Origin: Candidatus Thermoflexus tengchongensis
Lineage (GTDB): Bacteria; Chloroflexota; Anaerolineae; Thermoflexales; Thermoflexaceae
Assembly: GCA_016842085.1 (NCBI GenBank)
Contig: JAEVEX010000058.1
Span: 1 to 47,741 of the forward strand
DNA length: 47,741 nucleotides
Direction: 5' to 3'
Shown: one piece after another, positions 1 through 9,000 of the stretch
Position numbering within the stretch: position 1 is the first letter of the stretch
Layout: each line of letters starts with the position of its first letter
Program-made: the position numbers and the translations under genes
Notes under the pieces: generated by a model
The model's input: only the letters and a program-made list of their open reading frames with translations
What the model was told of the DNA's origin: nothing
Databases searched by the model: none

Positions 1-2
1 AG

Positions 3-161
3 GATGTGCTTAAGATGCACCGCCTGGCAGAGGATGGGGAAGCACTCAGACGCCGTGTCGATGCTTTCCTGGATCAATTCGCCTCCGGCTCTCAGGAGTT
101 GCTCCGGTATGTGGGACTGTTGGGCGATGGCAAACTGGCCCAGGCAATCCATGGCCCATGA
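3..161 (+). CDS. C-terminal end of an unidentified protein (partial)
   Basis: An open frame enters from the left edge and stops with TGA at 159-161. The 52 visible residues are mostly helical and charged and end AQAIHGP. I do not recognise the family. The stop overlaps an ATG at 158 (ATGA) that is in frame with the next gene, so the two genes are probably co-transcribed even if RNase PH starts further in. Too little is visible to give a function. Confidence 0.5.
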   Translation, partial: DVLKMHRLAEDGEALRRRVDAFLDQFASGSQELLRYVGLLGDGKLAQAIHGP

Positions 162-202
162 TTACCGAACTTGATCGTCAAAACTCATTAGGAGGTGACT
201 CG

Positions 203-922
203 ATGCCACGGCCGGATGGCCGCCCGAACGACGCCTTGCGGCCGGTTCGTTTCCATCTGGGCTTCACCGAATACGCCGAGGGATCGGTGCTGATCGAGGC
301 GGGGCGCACCCGCGTGCTGTGCAACGTCACCGTGGAGGAGAACGTCCCCCCGTGGCTCAAGGGCCAGGGGCGGGGCTGGCTCACGGCGGAATATGCCATG
401 CTGCCCCGCAGCACCCATACGCGCACCCCCCGGGAGGCCGGGCTTCAGAGCGGGCGCACCAAGGAGATCCAGCGGCTGATCGGCCGGAGCCTGCGGGCCG
501 CTCTGAACCTGGAGCACCTGGGGGAGCGGACCCTGATGGTGGATTGCGATGTGATCCAGGCCGATGGCGGCACCCGGACGGCGGCGATCACCGGCGGCTA
601 TGTGGCGGTCGTCCTGGCCCTGCGCCGCCTGATCGAAGCCGGAGCGGTTCCCCCCGAGGTCCTGCGGACGCCGGTGGCGGCGGTGAGCGTGGGCATTGTG
701 GAGGGAGAGCCCCGACTGGATCTCTGTTACGCGGAAGACAGCATCGCCGAGGTGGACTTCAACATCGTGATGACCGGCGAGGGGCGCTTCGTGGAGATCC
801 AGGGGACCGGGGAGGGTCGGGCCTTCAGCGGGGAGGAGCTTCAGGCGCTTCTGGATCTGGCCCGCAAGGGAATCGCGGAGCTGCTGGAGGCGCAGGCCCG
901 GGCGCTCCAGGGGATCGCGTAA
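203..922 (+). CDS. rph: RNase PH (tRNA 3'-end phosphorolytic exoribonuclease)
   Basis: A 239-aa protein of normal RNase PH length. The family trims the 3' ends of tRNA precursors in the cytoplasm, using phosphate to release nucleoside diphosphates. It begins [10 protein letters not shown], matching the family's usual start, and carries [10 protein letters not shown] near residues 71-80, [16 protein letters not shown] near 84-99 and [14 protein letters not shown] near 114-127. These are the conserved RNA- and phosphate-binding segments. I chose the ATG at 203 because AGGAGGTG lies just upstream at about 190-197 and because the family starts here. An in-frame ATG at 158 would add 15 residues and overlap the upstream stop. 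It heads a short plus-strand run with the lipoprotein and zinc-ribbon genes. Confidence 0.93.
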   Translation: MPRPDGRPNDALRPVRFHLGFTEYAEGSVLIEAGRTRVLCNVTVEENVPPWLKGQGRGWLTAEYAMLPRSTHTRTPREAGLQSGRTKEIQRLIGRSLRAALNLEHLGERTLMVDCDVIQADGGTRTAAITGGYVAVVLALRRLIEAGAVPPEVLRTPVAAVSVGIVEGEPRLDLCYAEDSIAEVDFNIVMTGEGRFVEIQGTGEGRAFSGEELQALLDLARKGIAELLEAQARALQGIA

Positions 923-950
923 ATGGGCGTTACGCCGGGGAGAATCGACC

Positions 951-1673
951 ATGAGCCTGAGAGCTAAGATCCCCTGGATCATCCTAACGGTGCTGGCCCT
1001 TCTGGGGCTCAGTGGATGCCTCACCCTGGAGGCGCGGACCCGTTTGCGGAGCGATGGCTCGGTGGAGCGAACCGTGGTGATTGCGGTGGATTCCGTTCTG
1101 CTGCAAACCGCGGCCGTGGATCCTCTGGCGGCACTCCGTGGGAGCGCTGAGGCGAGCGGATGGCAGGTGGAACGCTATCAGGATCCCGCGCGGGAACAGG
1201 AGGGGCTCCGCCTGCGTCGGATGCTGACGACGCTGGAGGACCTGAACCATCTACCCGAAGGGGATCCGCTGGCCGGGCTGGAACAGGTCACCCTTGGGAC
1301 AGAAGGAGAGTTCCAGACCCTGAGCGTGACCTTATCGATCTCGGGGATCCTGGATCGCCTGCGGCTCGCGGCCGGGGAGCCACCGTTTTCGACGGAGGAA
1401 CTTGCCATGCTGCGCGCGGCGGAATTCCGGCTGCTCTACGAGGTGGAGCTCCCAGGCCCCATCGTGGATTACCGGCCTCAGGGCGGCGCGCATGTGGAAG
1501 GCCGGCGGATCCGCTGGATGGTCCCGCTGAACCCGGACCAGCCGGCGATCTCCCTCCAGGTGACGTGGCGACCGGTGCGCCCGGCTCCCGGGTGCACAGG
1601 GGGATGGATCGGTCTTCTGGCCCTCTGGGCCGCGATCCGATGGCGCCCCAGGAAAGAAGGGAGGCCGCTATGA
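951..1673 (+). CDS. Predicted lipoprotein with C-terminal membrane anchor
   Basis: A 240-aa protein with an N-terminal signal sequence: Arg/Lys at residues 4-6, a hydrophobic run at 7-20, then the lipobox LSGC with the lipid-carrying Cys at 23. The mature part alternates charged and hydrophobic stretches, as in a beta-rich extracytoplasmic domain. A short hydrophobic segment (WIGLLALWAA) near residues 221-230 is followed by basic residues. It may be a second membrane contact, as in LppM-like lipoproteins, but I cannot name the family. The gene starts 28 bp after rph, and its TGA overlaps the ATG of the next gene (ATGA at 1670-1673), implying coupled translation. Confidence 0.72.
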   Translation: MSLRAKIPWIILTVLALLGLSGCLTLEARTRLRSDGSVERTVVIAVDSVLLQTAAVDPLAALRGSAEASGWQVERYQDPAREQEGLRLRRMLTTLEDLNHLPEGDPLAGLEQVTLGTEGEFQTLSVTLSISGILDRLRLAAGEPPFSTEELAMLRAAEFRLLYEVELPGPIVDYRPQGGAHVEGRRIRWMVPLNPDQPAISLQVTWRPVRPAPGCTGGWIGLLALWAAIRWRPRKEGRPL

Positions 1674-1909
1674 ACGAGGGCGTCCAGGGCGCTCCGCCGG
1701 TGATAGGGTGCCCTCGCTGTCGGGCCATGCTCCCGGCGGATCAGAAGGAATGCCCGATCTGCGGGGCGCGGATTCCGGAGGCCTCCCCCGGATCGGCGGA
1801 TTTCCTCGGCCTCACCCTCGCTTTCCTGATGTATCCCCTCCTGGCCCTGGGGATCGCCTGTGCCGGTCTGCTGCTCTGCGTGGCTTTGCTCCGATGGCTG
1901 GGCCGGTGA
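1670..1909 (+). CDS. Small zinc-ribbon membrane protein
   Basis: A 79-aa protein. Residues 14-17 (CPRC) and 29-32 (CPIC, then GARIP) form a double CxxC zinc ribbon. A single hydrophobic segment follows (FLMYPLLALGIACAGLLL, about residues 50-67), and the C-terminus is basic. This architecture is common in small bacterial proteins of unknown role. It overlaps the upstream lipoprotein gene by 4 bp, so the two probably act together at the membrane. No specific function can be given. Confidence 0.75.
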   Translation: MNEGVQGAPPVIGCPRCRAMLPADQKECPICGARIPEASPGSADFLGLTLAFLMYPLLALGIACAGLLLCVALLRWLGR

Positions 1910-1997
1910 GGAAGAACCGGTTCAGGGGTTACATCGTCGGGCTCCGGTTGATGAAGACCCGATCGCCGCTCCCGACGACTCGGGGTGGAACAGGCTG

Positions 1998-2025
1998 TGG
2001 GGTCCAGGCTCCTGCCTGGACCCCA
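1998..2025. terminator. Perfect 11-bp inverted repeat between convergent genes
   Basis: TGGGGTCCAGG at 1998-2008 and CCTGGACCCCA at 2015-2025 are exact reverse complements separated by 6 nt. The hairpin sits between the end of the plus-strand zinc-ribbon gene and the end of the minus-strand E2 gene, the usual place for a bidirectional terminator. No T-tract follows on either strand, so the terminator role is inferred from position and stem strength. Confidence 0.55.
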
Positions 2026-2055
2026 GAATAAAGCCGGCATATGCGGCCGTAAGAT

Positions 2056-3327
2056 CTATTCGATCAGCAGGAGCAGAGGGTTCTCCAGGTATCGGCGGAA
2101 CGCCTGGAGGAACCGCGCGACCTCCGCCCCATCCGTCACCCGGTGGTCCGCGGAGACCGTCACTTTCATCCGCTGCCCCACGGTCAGCTGACCGTTCTTC
2201 ACCACCGGCACCTCGCGGACGCTGCCCACGGCCATGATCGCGGCCTCAGGCGGGTTGATGATGGCGATGAAATGCTCCACCTCATACATCCCCAGGTTGC
2301 TCACCGTGAACACGCTCCCCTCGATGTCCTCCGGCCGGACTTTGCCGCTCCGCGCCCGTTCCACCAGCTCCTTGCTTTCCCGCGCGATCTGGGCCAGCGG
2401 CTTCTTATCCGCGTCCCGCAGCACCACGGTGATCAACCCTTCCTCCAGCGCCACGGCGATCCCGATATGGATGGCCTCGTGGCGCACAATGCCGCCTTCC
2501 TGATACGAAGAGCGCAACGCCGGGAACTCCCGCAGGGCCAGGGCTGCCGCTTTCACGACCATATCGTTCACCGAGACCTTGCCCCGCTCCCCCAGCGCCT
2601 CGTTGATCCGGGCCCGCCAGGCCATCGCTTCGTCCATATCCACCTCGACGGTGACATAAAAATGGGGCACGGTCTGTTTGCTGGCCGTCATCCGCCGGGC
2701 GATGGCCTGACGGAGCGGGCTGACGGGGATGGCCGTCGGCGGTGAAACGGGCGGAGGCGTTGGGGCGACAGCAGGGGCAGGAGCCGCCGCCGGCGTTGGA
2801 GCAGGAGCCCGGGCCTGCAGGTAGCGATCGATATCCCGCTTCACCACCCGGCCACCGGGTCCGGTTCCGGGGATCTCCCGGAGGTCGATCCCAGCCTCCC
2901 GGGCCAGCCGCCGGGCCAGAGGCGAGGCCTTCACCCGCCCGCCAGGCGCTGGGGTGGGGGTGGGAGCGGCAGGTGGAGCCGCCGGAGCGGGAACGGGCGT
3001 GGGGGCCGGGGCCGCGGGCGCTGGAGCGGGCGGGGCGGTCGGGGCAGGGGCCTGCGCTGGGGCCGCTCCTGGGACTTCCACCGGCTCATCGGGGGCTCCG
3101 ATGATGGCGATGGGAGTGCCCACCGGCACGGTGGTCCCCTCCTCGATCAGCACGGCCTTCAGCACGCCCGAGGCCGGGGCTTCAAACTCGATGTTGACTT
3201 TCTCCGTCTCGATCTCCGCCAGGGGCTCCCCGGCCCGAACCGGATCCCCTACTTTTTTCAGCCAGCGGAGCAGCTTCCCCTCCACCATATCGAAGCCCAT
3301 TTTGGGCATCGTGACCGTTGTGGCCAT
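2056..3327 (-). CDS. pdhC: 2-oxoacid dehydrogenase complex E2 (dihydrolipoamide acyltransferase)
   Basis: A 423-aa protein with the full E2 architecture. The N-terminal lipoyl domain has Lys43 in IETEKVN as the lipoylation site. A long Ala/Pro linker runs from about 80 to 137. A peripheral subunit-binding domain follows (ASPLARRLAREAGIDL to RVVKRDIDRYL), then a second Ala/Pro linker. The C-terminal catalytic acyltransferase domain has the active-site motif DHRVTDG near residues 394-400. The enzyme moves the acyl group from E1-bound thiamine diphosphate to CoA. The start at 3327 is chosen over an in-frame ATG six codons upstream because GGAGG lies 6 nt before it and MATTVTMPKMGF matches family N-termini. 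It is last in the E1alpha-E1beta-E2 operon. No E3 gene is in the window. The substrate (pyruvate, branched-chain oxoacids or acetoin) cannot be decided from sequence. Confidence 0.93.
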   Translation of the reverse strand: MATTVTMPKMGFDMVEGKLLRWLKKVGDPVRAGEPLAEIETEKVNIEFEAPASGVLKAVLIEEGTTVPVGTPIAIIGAPDEPVEVPGAAPAQAPAPTAPPAPAPAAPAPTPVPAPAAPPAAPTPTPAPGGRVKASPLARRLAREAGIDLREIPGTGPGGRVVKRDIDRYLQARAPAPTPAAAPAPAVAPTPPPVSPPTAIPVSPLRQAIARRMTASKQTVPHFYVTVEVDMDEAMAWRARINEALGERGKVSVNDMVVKAAALALREFPALRSSYQEGGIVRHEAIHIGIAVALEEGLITVVLRDADKKPLAQIARESKELVERARSGKVRPEDIEGSVFTVSNLGMYEVEHFIAIINPPEAAIMAVGSVREVPVVKNGQLTVGQRMKVTVSADHRVTDGAEVARFLQAFRRYLENPLLLLIE

Positions 3328-3416
3328 CCCTTGCCTCCACGGCATATGTTTCCGGACAGGACCTCGCAGAGCGCTTACAGGGAGCAGCGGCCGGCTTGCC
3401 CTGATGGCCTCTTCCC

Positions 3417-4388
3417 TTATCGCAGCAGCAGCTTCACCGCCTTCACCACATCCTCCGGCCAGGGAAGAACCGCCCGCTCGTGGTGCTTGTTATAGGGCAT
3501 GGGAACCTCCCGGCTCCCCAGGCGCATCACCGGGGCGTCGAGCTCATCGAAGGCGTGTTCCTGGATACGGGCCGCCACCTCGGCGCCCACGCCGAAGGAG
3601 CGCCACTCTTCGGTGACGACCAGGGCCCGGTGGGTTTTGGCGACGGATTCATAAACCGGCTCCATATCCAGCGGGCGCAAGGTGCGCAGATCCACGATTT
3701 CCACCTCAATCCCCTCCCGGGCCAGCTGTTCCGCCGCCTGGAGGCTGGCCTGCAGCATCCGCCCATACGTCACGATGGTGCAATCCCGCCCGACCCGCTT
3801 GACCTCGCTCCGGCCGATGGGGACCACATAATCGCCCTCCGGCACCTCACCCCGCACCGGGTAGAGGGCGGTGTGTTCGATGTAGATCACCGGATCCTCG
3901 TCCCGCAGGGCCGCCTTGAGCATCCCCTTCGCATCATAGGGCGTGCCCGGGTAGACCACCTTCAGCCCGGGGACGTAGGCGAAATACACCTCGAAGGTCT
4001 GGGAGTGGGTGGCCGCGAGCTGACCCCAGCCGGCCGGCACCCGGATGACCAGGGGCACCTTGAACTGGCCGCCGAACATGTAGGACATCTTGGCGGCATG
4101 GTTGACGATCTGATCCAGGGCCAGGAGGATGAAGTTGATGGTCATGATCTCGGCGACCGGGCGCAGCCCTCCGAGCGCCGCTCCCAGGGCCACCCCCACG
4201 ATGGCGGATTCGGCGATGGGCGTGTCGCGCACCCGTTCCTCCCCGAACTCCTCGTAAAGGCCGCGGGTGACGGCATACGTTCCACCGTAAGCGCCGACGT
4301 CCTCCCCCATAATGAAGACCCGATGGTCCCGCTGCATCTCCTCCCGCAGGGCCTGCCGGATCGCCTCCCGGATGGTCATCACCGGCAT
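3417..4388 (-). CDS. pdhB: 2-oxoacid dehydrogenase E1 component, beta subunit
   Basis: A 323-aa protein of normal E1beta length, starting MPVMTIREAIRQALREEM. Family signatures include MGEDVGAYGG, a thiamine-diphosphate-proximal segment, and DTPIAESAIVGVALGAAL. The C-terminal transketolase half contains VVTEEWRSFGVGAEVAARI, with MPYNKHHE near the end. With the alpha subunit it decarboxylates a 2-oxoacid and acylates the E2 lipoyl group. The ATG at 4388 is preceded on its strand by GAGGAGG. A longer in-frame ORF reaches 4520 but would overlap the E1alpha gene and lacks a family-like N-terminus. It lies 97 bp downstream of E1alpha and 89 bp upstream of the E2 start. Confidence 0.94.
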   Translation of the reverse strand: MPVMTIREAIRQALREEMQRDHRVFIMGEDVGAYGGTYAVTRGLYEEFGEERVRDTPIAESAIVGVALGAALGGLRPVAEIMTINFILLALDQIVNHAAKMSYMFGGQFKVPLVIRVPAGWGQLAATHSQTFEVYFAYVPGLKVVYPGTPYDAKGMLKAALRDEDPVIYIEHTALYPVRGEVPEGDYVVPIGRSEVKRVGRDCTIVTYGRMLQASLQAAEQLAREGIEVEIVDLRTLRPLDMEPVYESVAKTHRALVVTEEWRSFGVGAEVAARIQEHAFDELDAPVMRLGSREVPMPYNKHHERAVLPWPEDVVKAVKLLLR

Positions 4389-4485
4389 GGTGGATCTTCC
4401 TCCTCGTGATTTCCGGTGGGATGCAGAGTATAGAACCGCAGGAACGCCGCTCTGGATGACCTGCCCTGTCAGCGAGCCATCCCGA

Positions 4486-5553
4486 TCATGCGCTCTCCCA
4501 CTCTCGGAGGAACCGTTCATCCCCGCGCCATGCCCCTACGGGGTTGGCGTAGATGAAGTCGTAAAGCTCCTCCAGCGGGGGATCCGGGCTTTCCTCCGCG
4601 AAGCGCATGACCTCCTCCATCTCCCGTTCCACATCCTCGTGGATCGCATCCAGCTGCGCCTCCGGGATCCCCTCCACCTCGATCAGATGCCGGCGGAAGC
4701 GCTGGATGGGATCCCGCTGCTTCCACTTCTCGATCTCTTCCTTGGTGCGATAGAGCTCGGGGTCGGCGACCGAGTGGCCCTGGAAGCGGTAACACACAGC
4801 CTCCAGGAAGTAGGGGCCATTTCCGGCGCGCGCCCATTCCACCGCCCGCGTAGCCGCTTCGTAGACCGTTAGGACATCCATCCCATCGATCCGCTCCGCC
4901 GGGATGTTGGCCATGCAGGCTTTCTTATAAACTTCCGTAACCGCGGAGGCCTTCTCGATGGCCACGCCCATCCCGTAGAGGTTGTTCTCGCAGAGGAAGA
5001 CGATGGGGGTTTTCCAGAGGGCCGCCATGTTCAGCGATTCGTAGAATTCCCCGATATCCGTGGCCGCATCCCCGAAGATGGCCATCGTCACCCGGGGTTC
5101 CCCCAGATATTTGGCGGCGAAGGCCAGGCCGACCGCCATCGGGAGATGCCCCCCCACGATCGCATGGCCGCCCCAGAAATTGTGCTCCCGGCTGGCGAAG
5201 TGCATCGAGCCACCGCGGCCCCGGCTGCATCCGGTCACCTTCCCGAAGAGCTCCGCCATCAGGATACGGGGATCCAGGCCCCGGGCGATCGCATGGCCGT
5301 GGTCCCGGTAGTGGGTGAGGAGATGATCCTCCGGCCGCAAGGCGGCGATGGCTCCCACCGCGACGGCCTCTTCCCCGATGTAAAGGTGCAGGAAGCCGGC
5401 GATCTTCCCCTGCTGATACGCGATGCGGGCCAGCTCCTCGAAGCGACGGATCAGGACCATCTGGCGATAAAACGAGAGTTTGGTCGCCGTATCCAGCTGC
5501 ACGCCCGCCGCTGCAACCGCCTTCGAGGCGTTTCCTTTCCCTCGACTGCTCAT
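4486..5553 (-). CDS. pdhA: 2-oxoacid dehydrogenase E1 component, alpha subunit
   Basis: A 355-aa thiamine-diphosphate enzyme subunit. The cofactor motif runs from GDAATDIGEF at 161-170 to the terminal NN at 190-191, the GDG...NN pattern with Ala in place of the third residue. Other E1alpha marks are HYRDHGHA near 81-88, GKVTGCSRGRGGSMHF near 104-119, and FQGHS followed by the YRTKEEI loop. It forms the alpha2-beta2 E1 with the next gene. GGAGGAGG lies just upstream of the ATG. It is first in the operon and faces a 536-bp divergent intergenic region shared with the giant Rhs gene. Confidence 0.94.
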   Translation of the reverse strand: MSSRGKGNASKAVAAAGVQLDTATKLSFYRQMVLIRRFEELARIAYQQGKIAGFLHLYIGEEAVAVGAIAALRPEDHLLTHYRDHGHAIARGLDPRILMAELFGKVTGCSRGRGGSMHFASREHNFWGGHAIVGGHLPMAVGLAFAAKYLGEPRVTMAIFGDAATDIGEFYESLNMAALWKTPIVFLCENNLYGMGVAIEKASAVTEVYKKACMANIPAERIDGMDVLTVYEAATRAVEWARAGNGPYFLEAVCYRFQGHSVADPELYRTKEEIEKWKQRDPIQRFRRHLIEVEGIPEAQLDAIHEDVEREMEEVMRFAEESPDPPLEELYDFIYANPVGAWRGDERFLREWESA

Positions 5554-5771
5554 CGGTGACCTCCTCCGACTCGTGCTCAGAAAATCTCTCAGGCGGATCC
5601 GACCAGCGTATAACCGGGCAGAGCGCTACGGATGGGTTGCTGGGCGGTCCGAATCATCCCTTCCCCATGGCCCCGGGCACCATCCGCCTCCGGCGAACTT
5701 CCCCCTCGCGTGGCGCTCTGGACCTTCAGGAGAGAGGATCCCACAGGTGCCAGTTTACATTATTCCCGGTG

Positions 5772-5800
5772 ATTATAACACGCCCGGCGCGGAGCGTCCC
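5772..5800 (-). promoter_or_regulatory. Possible promoter for the 2-oxoacid dehydrogenase operon
   Basis: On the minus strand 5772-5777 reads TATAAT. A weak -35 (GGGACG at 5795-5800) lies 17 nt upstream. The predicted leader would be about 210 nt. The -10 is perfect but the -35 matches at only 3 of 6 positions, so this is tentative. Confidence 0.35.
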
Positions 5801-6025
5801 TTTTCGGAGGGCCGGAGTGATCGAACCAGTTTCCCCCCGAGGTCCCAGCGCCGGGATTTCTTGCATACGGATGTGGGGAAGAGGAGTTAAGTTCCTGGAA
5901 CCCCTCGAATTCACCGACACCGGCTCGCAACCGTTGTGGAACCTGTGCCCAGACGGGTTGGAGGAAAGCAGCCCCGCCTCCCGGATCTCACAGGAAATGC
6001 GCCTTCGGATCGGGCAGACGCCGGC

Positions 6026-6055
6026 TTGACCGATGGCTTTTTTCAAGGGTATCAT
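6026..6055 (+). promoter_or_regulatory. Sigma70-like promoter for the giant Rhs gene
   Basis: TTGACC at 6026-6031 and TATCAT at 6050-6055 are separated by 18 nt. Transcription would begin near 6062, leaving a leader of about 28 nt that carries GGAAGGAGG ahead of the ATG at 6090. This arrangement also argues against an earlier in-frame start at 6033. Confidence 0.55.
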
Positions 6056-6089
6056 ATTCCCAGAACCCGGAGCGGGAAGGAGGGCCCGG

Positions 6090-9000
6090 ATGGCACGGAT
6101 GCGTCTCCCCGTGGTGGCCCTGGTGCTCATCGGCCTGCTGGGCCAGCCCCTTTCGCCCCTGCCCAGATCGCCGGTGGCTTCTCCCCCTGCCGCTACGCTC
6201 AGTAAGCCTGTCGCCGCCCCCCGCTTTCAGAGCCCATTGCCGCCGCCCACCCCGCCTGCGCCTGCCCCCTCCCCGCCGCCGCCCCTTCCCCTGCCACCTC
6301 CGGAGGAGATCCCGGTCACGCCCGGCACGGCCGCCCGCTTCCTGCACGGGCGGGTCACGGTGGAGGTCCCCCCCGCCGCCCCCATCGCCCGGTTGCGGCT
6401 GGCCATGCGGGAACAGCGCCGTCTGGGGGCGGGGCAGGCGGGGATCGCCCTCGCCTTCGATCTGCAGGCGGCGGATGGGACCGGCGCTCCCCTCTCCCGC
6501 TTCGCCGCGCCCCTGACCATCACCCTGCGCCTGGGGGAGTGGGTGAACTGGTCCTCCCGGCCGGACTGGCTGCGGCCGTGGGTCGGGTATTTCGATGAGG
6601 CCGCGCGCCGCTGGGTTCCCATCTCCCCGACCTTCGTGGATGAAGCGGCCGGCATCCTCGCCTTCCCCACGGATCACCTCTCGGTGTTTGGGGCCGGCAC
6701 CCAGGGGGTGACGGTCAGCGGGTGGGTCCTCAACTTCAACGACACCCGGGTGGATCGCTTCGCCGGCGCCCTGGTGTGGGCATACCCCCTCGACCTTCCC
6801 CCGGGGCCAGGAGGGATTCGGCCGACCCTGGGCCTCGCTTACAACAGCCGCCGGATCGATGGGGTGCTGACCTGGGCCCAATCCGACGGCGTCGGCTGGG
6901 GCTGGAGCCTCGATGTCGCCGAGATCATGTGGCGGAACGTCCGGCGATGCTGGGATGGGGCGCACTATTACCTGTGCTGGGACGCGGTGCCGTTGCTGGT
7001 GCTCAACGGGGAAGCGTTGAAGCTGGTCCCGGAAACCGCTTTGCCCGGCAACGTCCAGTATCTCGGGCCCGGGTCGGAGTATCACTTCCGCACGGAGGAC
7101 GAGCGGTTCTGGCGCATCGTGTGGAAGCCAGGGCCGGAGAACGGGTGGTGGGAGGTCACCCTCCCGGACGGCACCCGCTACCGCCTGGGGACCACCCCCG
7201 ACAGCCGGCAGACCCTGCGGGGGTCCATCGGGCAGACCACGGGGGTGGCCACGGTCCGCTGGCGGGTGAAGGAGATCGTCTACCCCGCCGGGGTCACGGC
7301 GGCCTTCACTTACACGGAGCAGACCCTGAGCCAGCAGTGCGATCTCTTCCGGGCCGCCGGGCTGATGGGGAGCAACGAGAACTGCACGGGGGATGATCCG
7401 AACTCGGAGCGGGCCAGCTATCTCACCCAGATCGAATACCCCGGGACGCGGGTGCGGATCGTCTGGGACCGCCGCTGGAACGGCAACGGGCCCAACGACG
7501 GCTTCGGGGCCCAGGCCTATCGGGGGGACTTCACCGACGCCGGGATGGCGGCCATCTTCTGGCAGACCGACGCCGTGCAGAGGGTAGTGGTGGAGCGCCA
7601 GCGGGGGGATGGGACCTGGGCCGTGGTCCGGGAGATCCGCTTCACCTACGGGACCTTCATCCCCGAGGATGAGACGAACAAGCGCCTGCGGATCCTGACC
7701 CAGATCCAGGAGTGGGCCCCGGAGGGCAGCGCCTGGAAGGCCCTGCCTCCCCTCACCTTCGGCTACACCGGGTATCCGAATAAAGACTGGTGCAATGTCT
7801 TCGCCCAGCCCTGCTCGGAATGGGACCAGGCCCGCTTCTTCTACCCCCGCCTGACCCGCCTCGACAACGGCTATGGGGGGAGGATCGAGATCGGCTACGA
7901 AACCCCCGACGGCGGCCACTGGCAGGCCAAGAACTACCGGGTGGCGTGGCGGACGGTCACCGACGGCCTGGGCGGGGGATGGCAGGAGGCCTACGCCTAC
8001 AGCGGCGACCCCCGGGGGCGCTGCTATCTCTTCTGGGGCGAGGACCAGACCGGCTGCACCTGGCCGGACGCCTTCACCGGCCCCACCGGCGGCCCCTTCC
8101 TGGGCTACCGGGAGGTGAGCGTGGCGATCCGGGATCTCGCCGGGTCGCTGGTGCGAAGCGAGTGGAACCGGTTCGCCCTCCCCGAAGGCCCCACCAACGA
8201 CCCCTGGCCGGTCCGGGGCCGGATGCGCCAAGCCGCCCTCTCGGATCCCGACGGTCGGGTTCTGCAGACGGTGGACATCGCCTATGGGATCTCCCCCACC
8301 GCAGGCGGGGCACACTTCGTCTTCCCCCAGCGCCAGGACACCGCCACCGACGGCCGCACGGCCCGCACCGAATGGCGCTACGACGCCTACGGGAACGTCA
8401 CCGCCGTCTTCGAGCACGGCTTCCTGGACGTCTCCGGGGACGAGCGCACCACCCACCGGGGCTACGCCTACAACCTCTCCGCCTGGATCCTGGACAAAGT
8501 CGCCTGGGAGCGGGTCTACGAGGGCCTCACCGAGGACATCGGCGGGACGGCCCTGCAGACCGAAACCCGCTTCTTCTACGATGGCGCCTCCTCCTTCACC
8601 ACCCCACCCACGAAAGGCCTCCTCACCCGGGTGGACCGGGGGAAAGAGGGCTGGGGCTGGGTGACGGAGCAGGCCGCCTACGACGCCTATGGCAACCCCA
8701 CCGTCCTCACCGACGCCCGGGGCTTTACCACAACGTTCGGCTATGATCCGAGCGGGGTCTACCGGGTGTGGGAGCGCAACGCCCTGGGGCACACCACCCG
8801 CTATGAATACTACGGGGTGAACGAGAGCGACCCCGGCGCCGGGCGGGGGCCGGTGGGGGCTTTGAAGCGGGTGGTGGACCCCAACGGGGCGGCCACCGCC
8901 TACACCTACGACCCCTTCGGGCGGCTGGTGGGGGAAATCCATCCCGGGGACAGCTGGACGCTGCCCACGCGGCAGTGGGTCTATGGAACCCCGCGGCCGG

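Larger units (their letters stand above)
5554..6089. other. Divergent intergenic region between E1alpha and the first Rhs gene
   Basis: About 536 bp without a convincing gene. Short open frames here have no RBS and no recognisable product. It holds a perfect TATAAT-type -10 facing the E1alpha gene at 5772-5777 and a good plus-strand promoter just before the Rhs gene at 6026-6055. A short palindrome GTTCC-T-GGAAC lies near 5890. Nothing else is supported. Confidence 0.6.

Noticed and set aside
4389-4520. Longer E1beta start reaching 4520
   Set aside because: The extra 44 residues have no family similarity and overlap the E1alpha gene; the ATG at 4388 has a good RBS.
5556-6029. Open frame in the divergent intergenic region as a small gene
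   Set aside because: No RBS, no recognisable product, and it spans the predicted minus-strand promoter.
6033-6089. Upstream ATG of the first Rhs gene at 6033
   Set aside because: It would lie inside the predicted promoter and before the likely transcript start, has no RBS, and would bury the signal peptide 19 residues in.
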